Positions 14,743 through 22,850 of a DNA stretch of 27,531 nucleotides are shown here, piece after piece. The notes beneath the pieces were generated by a model that did not search any database, was not told the DNA's origin, and saw only the letters and a program-made list of their open reading frames with translations. The translations under genes were made by a program, and so were the position numbers. The stretch is from UBA7960 sp964348755 (GTDB taxonomy: Bacteria; Bacteroidota; Bacteroidia; Bacteroidales; UBA7960). Position 1 is the first letter of the stretch. Each line of letters begins with the position of its first letter. The DNA lies in contig CAYGDW010000038.1 of the NCBI GenBank assembly GCA_964348755.1, forward strand, positions 1 through 27,531, given 5' to 3'.

Positions 14743-17700
14743 TTAGTTGAAGAGATACCTTACACCAAACTGGATTCGGTAAACATCGCCCACGCTAAGT
14801 GTTTGCTGGGTGCTTGTCGAAATCAGCTCGGCACCTACATTGGCCATGCGGAATATAGGCTTACCCTCAGGATCAACCGGACCGCTGTTGGCGGGAGTTC
14901 CGCCAGTAATAGTTGGACGAACAACAAGGGGGTTGTTTACAACTAATCTTTGGCTCACGCCCCAATCTTTGTTGAGCATGTTGCCAAGGTTAATAAGGTC
15001 AAGGCGAATTTGAAGTCTGTTGCGGGTTCCGGCAATGTTTGCAATGAGGTCGTGCGAAATACTGAAGTCAACCCTGGTAACCATGGGCAGCATAACGGCA
15101 CCACGCTCGGCAATTTTTCCGCGGTTTTTGCTCAGGTACTTATCTTGCTGAATAAATGCCTCCCATGCAGCTTGCTGCTCGGCCACGGTAAATGTACGGC
15201 CACTTGCAGTAAACTGGAAGAAATTCATTTCGCTCATATCTTTCGGAATATAAATCAGGTCGTTTGAAGTACCGCCGTCGCGGTTCATATCGCCTGAATA
15301 AACATACGAAAAGTTTCCAATGGTTCTGCTTTCGGCAAAGAAAGAGAAAGTGGTTGAGCTAGGGGTGGTGTACGAAAGTACGGCAATGGCTCTATGACCT
15401 GCTGTGTTGGCCGAAAGGCCCACACCCGGGTTGTTGGGATCACCACCATGCTGGTTGTTGTTCCATGATCCAAACGCAATTGAACCCGGATCGACAGTAT
15501 TTTTCGAAATACCATAGCTGTAGGCAACCTTGGCATAAAGGCCGCGACTAAATGGCCGTTCGATCGATGCGGCAAAGTTGTAAGCGTAACCCACGTTTTG
15601 GTTTTTTAGCACAATAGCATTGTCAATTTTGCTCACAATGCGGGTGTCAGCTGTCGCTGCAGCGAAAAGCGGGCGGGTATCGGGGCCGGTAAAATTCTGG
15701 GTTGGTTGAGCCAGGTTGGCATTGATATAATATACACCGTTTACATCGCGGCTGTAAATTGCCTCGAGGGTACCAATTAAGCCCCATGGAAGTTGTTGGT
15801 CAACGGCAAGGTTTGTTCTCCAAATCTGAGGGAATTTGAAATTGGGATCGGTAAATGCCAATTCGTATTGCGAGGCAGGAGCACCGGTAACGTTGGTGGG
15901 CTTATAGTGATGGGGATTGGGGTTGAAAGGCCTTGCGGTGGTATTGTCAAGACGTTCAAAGCCAGTAAGCATACCGTTGGCTCCAATTTGGTTCGAAATC
16001 CATACGTAAGCCGGGGTTCCGGTAAAAACACCAGTACCACCACGAAGCTGTGTAGTGCGATTGCCTGTTACATCGTAGTTAAAACCAATGCGTGGCGACC
16101 AATGCGGCCTTGGGTCGGGCAGTTTGTCGGTGCTGTACGATACATCCTGGCGGTTTTCGTCTTTGAATACAAAACCCGGAACTTCGGGGTTAAAATATTC
16201 GGCTTTGCCAAAGAAGGGAACGTCAACCCTAAGGCCAATGGTAAGTTTAAGCTGGTTATTAACCTGCCATTCATCCTGGCCATAAAGTCCGGCATAAAAC
16301 ACATGCAATGGCTGAACGGGTTCATCCTGGCCGGGAATGTTTGACCAGCGAACCTGGAACCTGCGCAAAGTTACCGGAGCAACCGTACGTGCAGGATTGG
16401 CCAAAAAGCCGTTGGCATCGGTATAAAAATTAGCCAGTGAGTTATAAACATAAACGCTCTGCGATCCCGGGAAGAAAATATTTTCAGAATAGTACTTTTC
16501 GGCACTCAAACCGAATGTAATGGTGTGGTTTTCGCGGAAAATGCTGAAATTATTCTGAAGCTGGAAGGTTTCGTAACGCAATTCGTTGTTTGGAGTAAAA
16601 GGCTCAAAACCAAATGTAGTATATACATTACCTCCATCAAGAACATCAACCATTGGAAACATGGTACCCCTCGATTTGCGGCTTTCGTCCTGGTAGGTAT
16701 AGCCAAAAATAAGGTTATTGAACAAATTGTCGCCTATCCTGGAGTTGAGTTCGGCAACCACTGAACGAATATTCTCCATGATCTGGTAATTGGAGTTCTG
16801 GAAGTTCAGGCTGTTTGTGTTGGTACGTCGGGTACCCCAACCAAGCGATGAAGAGTTTGAAAGGAGAATATCAGATTCTGAATCGAGGTGGTTATATCGG
16901 ATACTTAATTTGTGGCGATCGTTTATGTTGAAGTCGAGTTTTCCAATAAACCTCATTGCAGGGGTTTGGTGCATATAGCCCTGGTATGGGCCGGTTTCGT
17001 AATTAAAGTTGGTTTTGAGGAAACTACTGAGTGCATTCAAATCAGAAGCCAGCACCCTGGTAATGTTTCCGCCAACGGTTTGGCCACCGGTGTTTGCAAG
17101 GAAAGTTGTGCCGGGTTCTTCAAGCAATTCTTTTCCGAAATCCACGAAGAAGAAAAGCCTGTTTTTAATAATTGGGCCGCCAATATTGAAGCCCCACTGG
17201 TCGAACTGAAATGAACCAGGGTCGAAAGCGAGTTCTTTTGCTTGCCTGCCCACCATATTTGAGTTTCTGAAGTTGTAATACACTTCACCCTTAAGTTGGT
17301 TGGTACCGCTTTTGGTAACAGTGTTAACACCTGCACCCACAAAGTGTCCCTGGCGAACGTCGTAGGGAGCAATATTTACGGTAATAGCTTCGATGGCCGA
17401 CATAGAAACAGGAGCTACACCTGTGCGGTCGCCAGGTTGCCCGGCCAAACCAAAAGAGTTATTGAAATAAGAACCGTCTATGGTTATGTTGTTCATGCGG
17501 TTGTCGGCGCCTGCAAACGAGTTGCCGCTAGCCATTGGCGACAGCCTGGTAAAGTCGCTGATTCTTCTTGAGAAGGATGGCAGGGTTTGGAGTTCGTTTT
17601 GGCCAACGCTGGTTGAGGCTCCGGTACGGTCAGAACTAAAAATGGCATCGCGCGTGAAGCTGATAACAACTTCGCCCAATACGGCTGCGGCATCCCTAAG

Positions 17701-18036
17701 TATAAAGTTGAAGTTGGCAGTACCGCCCAGGGCCAGGGTAACATCGGCTTGTTCCAGAGGTTCGTAGCCGATATAAGTAACGGTGATTCGGTATGGTCCA
17801 CCAACCCTCATGCCGGGGATGCTGAAGCGGCCATCTGCCAGGGTTGAAGTGCCATATCGGGTTCCTGATGGCTCGTGAACGGCCACAACCGTGGCACCTG
17901 GTAAGCCAACACCTGACTGGTCAACTACAATACCGCTGATAGCACTATTGGTTACCCCCTGTGCAAATGCTGCATTGGAGCCAATAAGCATGGCAAAGGC
18001 AGCAACCACACACATCAAAATGGTTTGTTTTCTCAT
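14743..18036 (-). CDS. TonB-dependent receptor, Oar-like
   Basis: A 1097-residue outer-membrane transporter. There is a signal peptide (about 1-25, ending AAFAQ), then a carboxypeptidase-regulatory-like beta domain (about 30-112, GIVVDQSGVGLPGATVVAV ... DGRFSIPGMRVGGPY). A plug domain (about 120-250) with GVNTVTKSGTNQLKG is followed by a large barrel ending in VGDVYRIQFGVRYLFN. The order and motifs match the Oar/'OmpA-related' receptors of Bacteroidota and Myxococcus. No SusD partner is adjacent, so glycan uptake by a SusCD pair is unlikely; the ligand is unknown. An array of four 11-bp repeats, also found upstream of the phoBR-like operon, lies 123-166 bases before the start. I infer control by that two-component system. 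Confidence 0.93.
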   Translation of the reverse strand: MRKQTILMCVVAAFAMLIGSNAAFAQGVTNSAISGIVVDQSGVGLPGATVVAVHEPSGTRYGTSTLADGRFSIPGMRVGGPYRITVTYIGYEPLEQADVTLALGGTANFNFILRDAAAVLGEVVISFTRDAIFSSDRTGASTSVGQNELQTLPSFSRRISDFTRLSPMASGNSFAGADNRMNNITIDGSYFNNSFGLAGQPGDRTGVAPVSMSAIEAITVNIAPYDVRQGHFVGAGVNTVTKSGTNQLKGEVYYNFRNSNMVGRQAKELAFDPGSFQFDQWGFNIGGPIIKNRLFFFVDFGKELLEEPGTTFLANTGGQTVGGNITRVLASDLNALSSFLKTNFNYETGPYQGYMHQTPAMRFIGKLDFNINDRHKLSIRYNHLDSESDILLSNSSSLGWGTRRTNTNSLNFQNSNYQIMENIRSVVAELNSRIGDNLFNNLIFGYTYQDESRKSRGTMFPMVDVLDGGNVYTTFGFEPFTPNNELRYETFQLQNNFSIFRENHTITFGLSAEKYYSENIFFPGSQSVYVYNSLANFYTDANGFLANPARTVAPVTLRRFQVRWSNIPGQDEPVQPLHVFYAGLYGQDEWQVNNQLKLTIGLRVDVPFFGKAEYFNPEVPGFVFKDENRQDVSYSTDKLPDPRPHWSPRIGFNYDVTGNRTTQLRGGTGVFTGTPAYVWISNQIGANGMLTGFERLDNTTARPFNPNPHHYKPTNVTGAPASQYELAFTDPNFKFPQIWRTNLAVDQQLPWGLIGTLEAIYSRDVNGVYYINANLAQPTQNFTGPDTRPLFAAATADTRIVSKIDNAIVLKNQNVGYAYNFAASIERPFSRGLYAKVAYSYGISKNTVDPGSIAFGSWNNNQHGGDPNNPGVGLSANTAGHRAIAVLSYTTPSSTTFSFFAESRTIGNFSYVYSGDMNRDGGTSNDLIYIPKDMSEMNFFQFTASGRTFTVAEQQAAWEAFIQQDKYLSKNRGKIAERGAVMLPMVTRVDFSISHDLIANIAGTRNRLQIRLDLINLGNMLNKDWGVSQRLVVNNPLVVRPTITGGTPANSGPVDPEGKPIFRMANVGAELISTSTQQTLSVGDVYRIQFGVRYLFN

Positions 18037-18117
18037 GTTTTTTTGTTTTGTGATTGAAAAGTTTAGTTGCGTAGTTATCGAAAAAAGAAATTAAATCCAA
18101 ATCTGAAAATAGTTTTG

Positions 18118-18125
18118 CAAAATTA
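18118..18125 (-). promoter_or_regulatory. -7 element of the TonB receptor gene
   Basis: Read on the minus strand, TAATTTTG matches TAnnTTTG. The identical octamer lies upstream of the phoB-like gene (20274-20281). Neither has a TTTG at the -33 position, as expected for a promoter that needs an activator. Confidence 0.5.
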
Positions 18126-18158
18126 AACCCAATTGCCAAAAATCCTAAAATATTTGAT

Positions 18159-18202
18159 TTATCTGTACTTTAACTTTGTATTAACTTAAAGTTAAACCCT
18201 TG
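18159..18202 (-). promoter_or_regulatory. Four 11-bp direct repeats, PhoB-box-like operator
   Basis: Plus-strand units, each exactly 11 bases, are TTATCTGTACT (18159), TTAACTTTGTA (18170), TTAACTTAAAG (18181) and TTAAACCCTTG (18192). Eleven-base direct repeats are the footprint of OmpR/PhoB-family winged-helix regulators. The array begins 34 bases upstream of the receptor's -7 element. The central unit also forms an inverted repeat, TTAACTT-A-AAGTTAA (18181-18195). Confidence 0.55.
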
Positions 18203-18264
18203 TTTATGTAGGGCTAAAGATGCTTAAAAGTATTTTTTTTTAAACCATTGTCAAAAAAAAGTTA

Positions 18265-18286
18265 TTAACGAGAAATTAACCAAATT
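18265..18286. promoter_or_regulatory. Second pair of TTAAC 11-bp repeats
   Basis: TTAACGAGAAA (18265) is followed in register by TTAACCAAATT (18276). The rest of 18203-18462, between the receptor and the kinase gene, shows no ORF or terminator, but it contains a second copy of the 12-base word AAACCCTTGTTT (18194-18205 and 18304-18315). The region is very AT-rich, so two units alone could be chance. Confidence 0.3.
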
Positions 18287-18462
18287 TGACAAAAAAATGT
18301 TAAAAACCCTTGTTTCACTTATGTGTTATTAGCTTATAATCCATTCCGGATGCCTGCCCGCATGGTTATGAATCCTTGAGGTCAGATAAACATCAACTTC
18401 TGGTTCAGCTTTGCTAAACTTTGTCAATGCCAGGTTTGAATAAAAATCAAAAATAGTTAAAT

Positions 18463-19560
18463 TCATTGCATCAAAAACACGTTACGGCGTCCACCCTGTG
18501 GGTTTTTTCCCTTGCTCAGGGTAAATCCGAAGGTTGTACCAACCCCAAGGGTACTCCTAACGTTTACTGTTTGGTTATGGGCTTCGATAATGTGCTTTAC
18601 AATGGCCAAACCAAGACCTGTTCCCCCTTCGCCGTTTTTGAACGAGCGGCTTTTGTCGCCCCTGTAAAATCTTTCAAAAACCCGTGGCAGCTCTTCGCGA
18701 GGTATTCCTATGCCGCTGTCGGTTATCTCTATCAGGATATTTTCGTCCATATCGAAAAAACTAATTTTGGTTCGGCCATTTTCGGTTCCATACTTTATTG
18801 AGTTTACCATCAGGTTTGTAAGCACCTGCTGTATGCGTTGCCTGTCGGCGTTTACAAATACAGGCGAATCATAATTGCGGCCAAAATGCATGGTGATATT
18901 TCGGGCGGCTGCCTTTAGCTCCAAAAAATCCATAACCTCGCGGGCAAGAGCCACAATGTCAAATGTAGCAAGATTGGGTTTCAGCTCTCCTGATTCAAGC
19001 CGCGATATTGACTCAAGATCTTCTATAATACTAATCATCCGGTTTATGCTTTCTTCTGTGCGCAAAAGATATTTGCGGTTAATTGCCGGATCTTCGAGGC
19101 CACCATCAAGCAATGTAAGCACGTAACCCTGAATGTTGAATATGGGGGTTTTCAACTCGTGCGAAACATTGCCAAGGTATTCCCGGCGGTAGGTTTCGAG
19201 CTTTTTGAGTTCCTCGACCTCGATTTTTTTAGCTGTGGCCCATTCGAGCACCTCCTGATTGGTTTCTCTGATAATGTCGGATCTGTTAATGGCCAGAGGT
19301 ATTTTCTGCCCCTTTGGGGCTTTCATGTCGCGAATGGTTTTATAAATAAGCCTTATTCTGTCGTATATAAACCGCTGAAGAATGTAATTAAACAGAAAAA
19401 ATGTAATGGCAAAAAGCACCAGGTTGCCAATTATTAGAGTTTTCCAAAGCAACTCGCCGTAAACGATACGGGTTGTAATACCATAAGCCATTGAAAACCC
19501 AATTGTTACAATAAAAGCAGAGATAAAGGCAAGCTGGCGGGGTGTGGCAAACTTCATCAT
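18463..19560 (-). CDS. PhoR-like sensor histidine kinase
   Basis: A 365-residue inner-membrane kinase. Two membrane spans (about 8-28 and 40-60) enclose only about 11 periplasmic residues. A linker helix follows, then the H-box VSHELKTP with phospho-acceptor H134, the N-box NLMVNSIKYG, G1 ITDSGIGI, the F-box ERFYRGDKSRS and G2 GGTGLGLAIVKHI. All catalytic boxes are intact. The very small external loop argues for sensing through the membrane or a partner, as in E. coli PhoR. The start at 19560 has GAGG 7 bases before it and follows the regulator's stop by 2 bases, so the pair is one operon. PhoR is the best functional guess; no pst or phoU gene is in view to confirm it. Confidence 0.88.
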   Translation of the reverse strand: MMKFATPRQLAFISAFIVTIGFSMAYGITTRIVYGELLWKTLIIGNLVLFAITFFLFNYILQRFIYDRIRLIYKTIRDMKAPKGQKIPLAINRSDIIRETNQEVLEWATAKKIEVEELKKLETYRREYLGNVSHELKTPIFNIQGYVLTLLDGGLEDPAINRKYLLRTEESINRMISIIEDLESISRLESGELKPNLATFDIVALAREVMDFLELKAAARNITMHFGRNYDSPVFVNADRQRIQQVLTNLMVNSIKYGTENGRTKISFFDMDENILIEITDSGIGIPREELPRVFERFYRGDKSRSFKNGEGGTGLGLAIVKHIIEAHNQTVNVRSTLGVGTTFGFTLSKGKNPQGGRRNVFLMQ

Positions 19561-19562
19561 GG

Positions 19563-20249
19563 CTATACCTCAAATTTATAGCCCACTCCTTTAATGGTTT
19601 TAATAAGGTCGATACCAATCTTTTCGCGCAATTTTCTAACGTGAACATCGATGGTACGGTCGCCAACCACCACACTGCTTCCCCAAACCTTGGAGAAGAT
19701 TTCTTCGCGCGAAAACACCTTATTGGGCTTTGAGGCAAGCAATGAAATGAGTTCAAACTCCTTTTTAGGAAGTACGATTTCGATCTGGTCTTTGACTATT
19801 AGGTATCTTTCGCGATCAATAAAAATGCTTCCGGCATGAACCTTCTCTTCAAGCCCGGCCGGGGGGGGTATTGTGCGCCTAAGCAGCGCCTTAACACGGC
19901 TTATAAGCAGGCCTGGTTTTATGGGTTTGGTAATATAATCGTCGGCACCTGCCTCAAAACCAGCAATTTGAGAATAATCTTCGCCACGGGCGGTCAAAAT
20001 TGCAATAACTGTTTGCGAAAGAACCGGAATGCGCCTCAGTTCGCGGCAGGTCTCCATACCATCCATCTCGGGCATCATTACATCTAAAAGAATTAAATGG
20101 GGCACTACTTCACGTGCTGTTTCTATGGCCTGTTTTCCATTGACCGATTTAAACACTGTATACCCCTCGCGCGTAAGATTGTAGCCGATAAACTCAAGAA
20201 TATCAGGTTCGTCATCAACCAGCAAAATGCGGTAATTGCTTCGCTTCAT
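19563..20249 (-). CDS. PhoB/OmpR-family response regulator
   Basis: A 228-residue two-domain regulator. The receiver (about 6-120) has the acidic pair D12/D13, the phospho-acceptor D56 in LLDVMMP, T in AILTAR and the conserved K in YITKP. The C-terminal winged-helix domain (about 135-228) has LPKKEFELISLLASKPNKVFSREE and TIDVHVRKLREKIG, then IKTIKGVGYKF. It is first in the operon with the PhoR-like kinase. Upstream, 81-124 bases before the start, is an array of four 11-bp repeats like the one at the TonB receptor, suggesting autoregulation. Confidence 0.93.
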   Translation of the reverse strand: MKRSNYRILLVDDEPDILEFIGYNLTREGYTVFKSVNGKQAIETAREVVPHLILLDVMMPEMDGMETCRELRRIPVLSQTVIAILTARGEDYSQIAGFEAGADDYITKPIKPGLLISRVKALLRRTIPPPAGLEEKVHAGSIFIDRERYLIVKDQIEIVLPKKEFELISLLASKPNKVFSREEIFSKVWGSSVVVGDRTIDVHVRKLREKIGIDLIKTIKGVGYKFEV

Positions 20250-20273
20250 TTACTTAAGTTTGGTTAGAATAGT

Positions 20274-20281
20274 CAAAATTA
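20274..20281 (-). promoter_or_regulatory. -7 element of the phoBR-like operon
   Basis: Read on the minus strand, TAATTTTG, identical to the element at the TonB receptor. It lies 25 bases before the ATG. No -33 TTTG is present at the expected spacing. Confidence 0.5.
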
Positions 20282-20329
20282 AGCAATTTTTAGTCCCGGT
20301 TGTGTTACACAGTACCAAAACACCAACAA

Positions 20330-20373
20330 TTATGATTTACTTAATGCTAGGTTAATGCTAAATTAACTTTCGA
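20330..20373 (-). promoter_or_regulatory. Four 11-bp direct repeats upstream of the phoBR-like operon
   Basis: Plus-strand units, each exactly 11 bases, are TTATGATTTAC (20330), TTAATGCTAGG (20341), TTAATGCTAAA (20352) and TTAACTTTCGA (20363). Read on the minus strand, toward the gene, units 1-3 end TCATAA, GCATTAA and GCATTAA, close to the CATAA core of the E. coli PhoB box. The array starts 49 bases upstream of the -7 element. The rest of 20250-20497 holds no ORF. Confidence 0.6.
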
Positions 20374-20497
20374 ATTTGCCATCCCCCTGCAATAGCACCA
20401 CTGCACTACACCAAAAGCCCAATAATAAAGCAAAAAAAACAATTCACACGGTGTTTTTTTCGCATAGAAATAAAATTGCAGTCCAAAAAGTTATACA

Positions 20498-20529
20498 TTT
20501 GGTAAAAATTTAGCGATAAATTATTTTTG
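20498..20529 (+). promoter_or_regulatory. Promoter of the hybrid pseudokinase gene
   Basis: TTTG at 20498-20501, a 20-base spacer, then TATTTTTG at 20522-20529, both matching the Bacteroidota consensus. The ATG follows 60 bases later without a Shine-Dalgarno site. Confidence 0.65.
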
Positions 20530-20589
20530 CTTGTGCGCATTTTTTAAATATAAACAGGCTTTTACCCAATACATTTTATAAATATCTAA

Positions 20590-22515
20590 ATGGATTTGGC
20601 CTCAATGAGTAACTTATCTTTTTCGAAAGAGTTTTTGTTTGAAGAAACTTCTGACTTTTATTGGCAGGCTTTGGACGAAAACTCATCTTTGGTAGTAATA
20701 AACGAACAAGGGCTAATTACCTATGCAAGCAGGTTATTTGTTGAATTGACAGGATACGGGGCCGAAACACAATTAAAGGTTTGGGATTTAATTGAAACAG
20801 CCAACCACCCTGAAGGCATCCGGCAAGAGATTTCCGGTCAAATTCAGGCAGGCAAAACATGGAAAAGGCAACTTTGGATAAGAACGAAATCGGGGGAACC
20901 CATTAGAGTTAAGGCCGCTTTTTACCCCTGGCCTGGCCACACACAGCCCATACAGCATTTCATGGTTTTTTTTGCTGAAAATCAGGCGCAGGCGCCTCAC
21001 TTCCAAAATCAAAATTCTGAAATACTCAAATCAATCAGCTGGGCACAAGATCTTCGCAACCCTATTAACCACATTTCGGCCCTTTGCGAATTGATGAGCG
21101 AAACACCGTTGAGCGAACCACAGGCGGATCTTGTCAGGAGGCTAATACAATCTTCAGAAATCTTATCAGGTATAATTGATGATATGCTTCAGCCTTGCAC
21201 CGAAATCCCTTATGACATGAAATCCATTTTAAACCCATTCGGGCTAAAAAAAACAATTGAGGAGTTTTCTCAGTTAATTGGCAAAAGAGCCGAAACAAAA
21301 GGAATTCAAATTTCTACCGAAATAGATGACACGTTGCCACAATGTGTCTTTGGCGACCAAAGACGCCTTAACCAGATAATTATTTATCTTGCCGAATACC
21401 TGATTTCTAATCCCAACACCCGCTCAGTAAGAATAAGTGCCCTGGCCGAAAAGTATGGCCCTGAAAACTGCGAAGTTTCTTTTTTTGTACTTGGACAATT
21501 TTCAATGCCGGAAAACAGGCTTATACAGGATAACGAGCCTGATGAAATTTTGAGTCTTACCCTTGAAAAAGTAAAGTATAATTTAGATATGTTAAAAGGA
21601 AAAGTACTTTTGCAGGAAAAAAATGCAAAGGCTTTTTATTGTCATTTTGTATTGCAATTTGCTTTACAACCTGCCGAAGGAACTCAAAATAAAATAGAAC
21701 CATTTATGGCCGGAAATTTTTTTTCTGAAAACATTAAAATTCTAATTGCAGAAGATGTAGAAATTAATCAATTAGTAATGAAGCATCAGTTGCTAAAAAT
21801 TGGAATTGAAGCCCAATTTGCCAGAACAGGTTTCGGTGTTTTAGAAAAATTACAAAACGAAAATTTTGACTTGATTCTTATGGATGTACAAATGCCGGGG
21901 CTGGATGGGCTGCAGACCATTGAAGCCATAAGGGCAAACAAGCTCAGGCCATATCATGATTTGCCAATTATAGGAATTTCGGCTAGTATTGGCCCAAGCG
22001 CCAGAGAAAAATGCCTTGCTGCAGGCGCCAATGATTTTGTGCCTCAGCCTTATGAATTGCAAGAGCTGAAAAATAAAATCAGCAACCTTATTACTGAATA
22101 CCGGATTAAATCAAAAGCTGAAATGAAACCAAACACCACCGAGTTCAACAAACAGGAAACTGAGAAATACTTTGACCTTAGATATCTTGAAGAAATCAGC
22201 GAAGGCGATAAGGAGTTTTCGGCCACCCTGATTTCGTACTTTACCGACAATACACCCAAGGTTTTGACTTCCCTCAAGGAAGAGATTCAAAACCAGAATT
22301 GGGAACAAGTAAGGCTTATTGCCCACAAATTTAAACCCCAGGTACAGTACATGGGGATTCATCAAATAAGCGAAGTGGTTGAACAGGTTGAACAAAATGC
22401 CCATAAAAGGGAGCAGCTTGACCAAATATGGCCGATGATGCAAAGAATTGATAAAATTTGCCTTGTTGCAATTGAACAATTAAAAGCCGAGCTAAAGAAA
22501 ATGCATGAATTGTGA
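20590..22515 (+). CDS. PAS / degenerate kinase / receiver / Hpt protein (hybrid pseudokinase)
   Basis: A 641-residue soluble protein with no membrane span. Order: PAS-like domain (about 28-130), a dimerisation-helix region (about 145-205), an ATPase-like region (about 215-360), receiver (382-502) and Hpt (about 525-635). The H-box reads AQDLRNPI, with Q153 where the phosphorylated His should be. The N-box equivalent reads YLAEYLISN, with no N at the Mg-binding position; G1 (DxGxG) and G2 (GxGLGL) are absent, replaced by LGQFSMP and LSLTLEKVKY. The kinase core is therefore very probably inactive. The receiver keeps E388/D389 and D432 (LMDVQMPG) but has Q486 in place of the usual Lys (VPQPY). 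The Hpt keeps H579 in AHKFKP. It could still relay phosphate received from another kinase. An alternative start is ATG 20605. It has its own promoter and terminator. Confidence 0.88.
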   Translation: MDLASMSNLSFSKEFLFEETSDFYWQALDENSSLVVINEQGLITYASRLFVELTGYGAETQLKVWDLIETANHPEGIRQEISGQIQAGKTWKRQLWIRTKSGEPIRVKAAFYPWPGHTQPIQHFMVFFAENQAQAPHFQNQNSEILKSISWAQDLRNPINHISALCELMSETPLSEPQADLVRRLIQSSEILSGIIDDMLQPCTEIPYDMKSILNPFGLKKTIEEFSQLIGKRAETKGIQISTEIDDTLPQCVFGDQRRLNQIIIYLAEYLISNPNTRSVRISALAEKYGPENCEVSFFVLGQFSMPENRLIQDNEPDEILSLTLEKVKYNLDMLKGKVLLQEKNAKAFYCHFVLQFALQPAEGTQNKIEPFMAGNFFSENIKILIAEDVEINQLVMKHQLLKIGIEAQFARTGFGVLEKLQNENFDLILMDVQMPGLDGLQTIEAIRANKLRPYHDLPIIGISASIGPSAREKCLAAGANDFVPQPYELQELKNKISNLITEYRIKSKAEMKPNTTEFNKQETEKYFDLRYLEEISEGDKEFSATLISYFTDNTPKVLTSLKEEIQNQNWEQVRLIAHKFKPQVQYMGIHQISEVVEQVEQNAHKREQLDQIWPMMQRIDKICLVAIEQLKAELKKMHEL

Positions 22516-22537
22516 AGTTTTTTCATGCCATTTTTTT
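22503..22537 (+). terminator. Terminator overlapping the end of the pseudokinase gene
   Basis: GCATGAA (22503-22509, inside the last codons) pairs with TTCATGC (22522-22528), and CATTTTTTT follows. The upstream arm is coding sequence. This separates the pseudokinase transcript from the downstream cluster. Confidence 0.7.
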
Positions 22538-22550
22538 ACCCAAATACAGC

Positions 22551-22580
22551 TTTGCTAAGACTAATCACTTAATTATATTG
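22551..22580 (+). promoter_or_regulatory. Possible promoter of the exopolysaccharide-like cluster
   Basis: TTTG at 22551-22554, exactly 19 bases, then TATATTGA at 22574-22581 (two mismatches to TAnnTTTG). It would give a leader of about 260 bases. No better match is seen in 22538-22850, so this is only a candidate. Confidence 0.3.
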
Positions 22581-22645
22581 AACAAGGCAACTGTTAACCT
22601 TGTTCTGTAAAAAAACCCGAAGTCAGTATTCTTCGTAGTTTCGGG
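22580..22645 (+). repeat. Inverted repeats in the leader of the cluster
   Basis: GAACAAGG (22580-22587) pairs perfectly with CCTTGTTC (22598-22605). Next, CCCGAA (22616-22621) can pair with TTCGGG (22640-22645), or CGAAG (22618-22622) with CTTCG (22631-22635); these last two exclude each other. No T run follows any of them. They could be an operator or a structured 5' leader. The remainder of 22646-22850 shows no gene. Confidence 0.4.
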
Positions 22646-22850
22646 CCAGTTAAAAAATTTGAAAATTCGGTAAAACCCTGATTATTATAGCAAATTATTG
22701 TCAAAACTTTGTAATGGAAATATTTATCATATTTATACAATGCCCTAAAAAACAGATTGGCTTACAACATTAAAAAATTGTCGTGGTTTTAAAGCCGTTT
22801 TAAGGAAACCCTGAAATGAACAAACACACCCATTTACAACCCAACCAGAA

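Noticed and set aside
22580..22605. GAACAAGG/CCTTGTTC hairpin as the pseudokinase terminator
   Set aside because: No T run follows on either strand, and a better terminator with seven Ts lies at 22503-22537.
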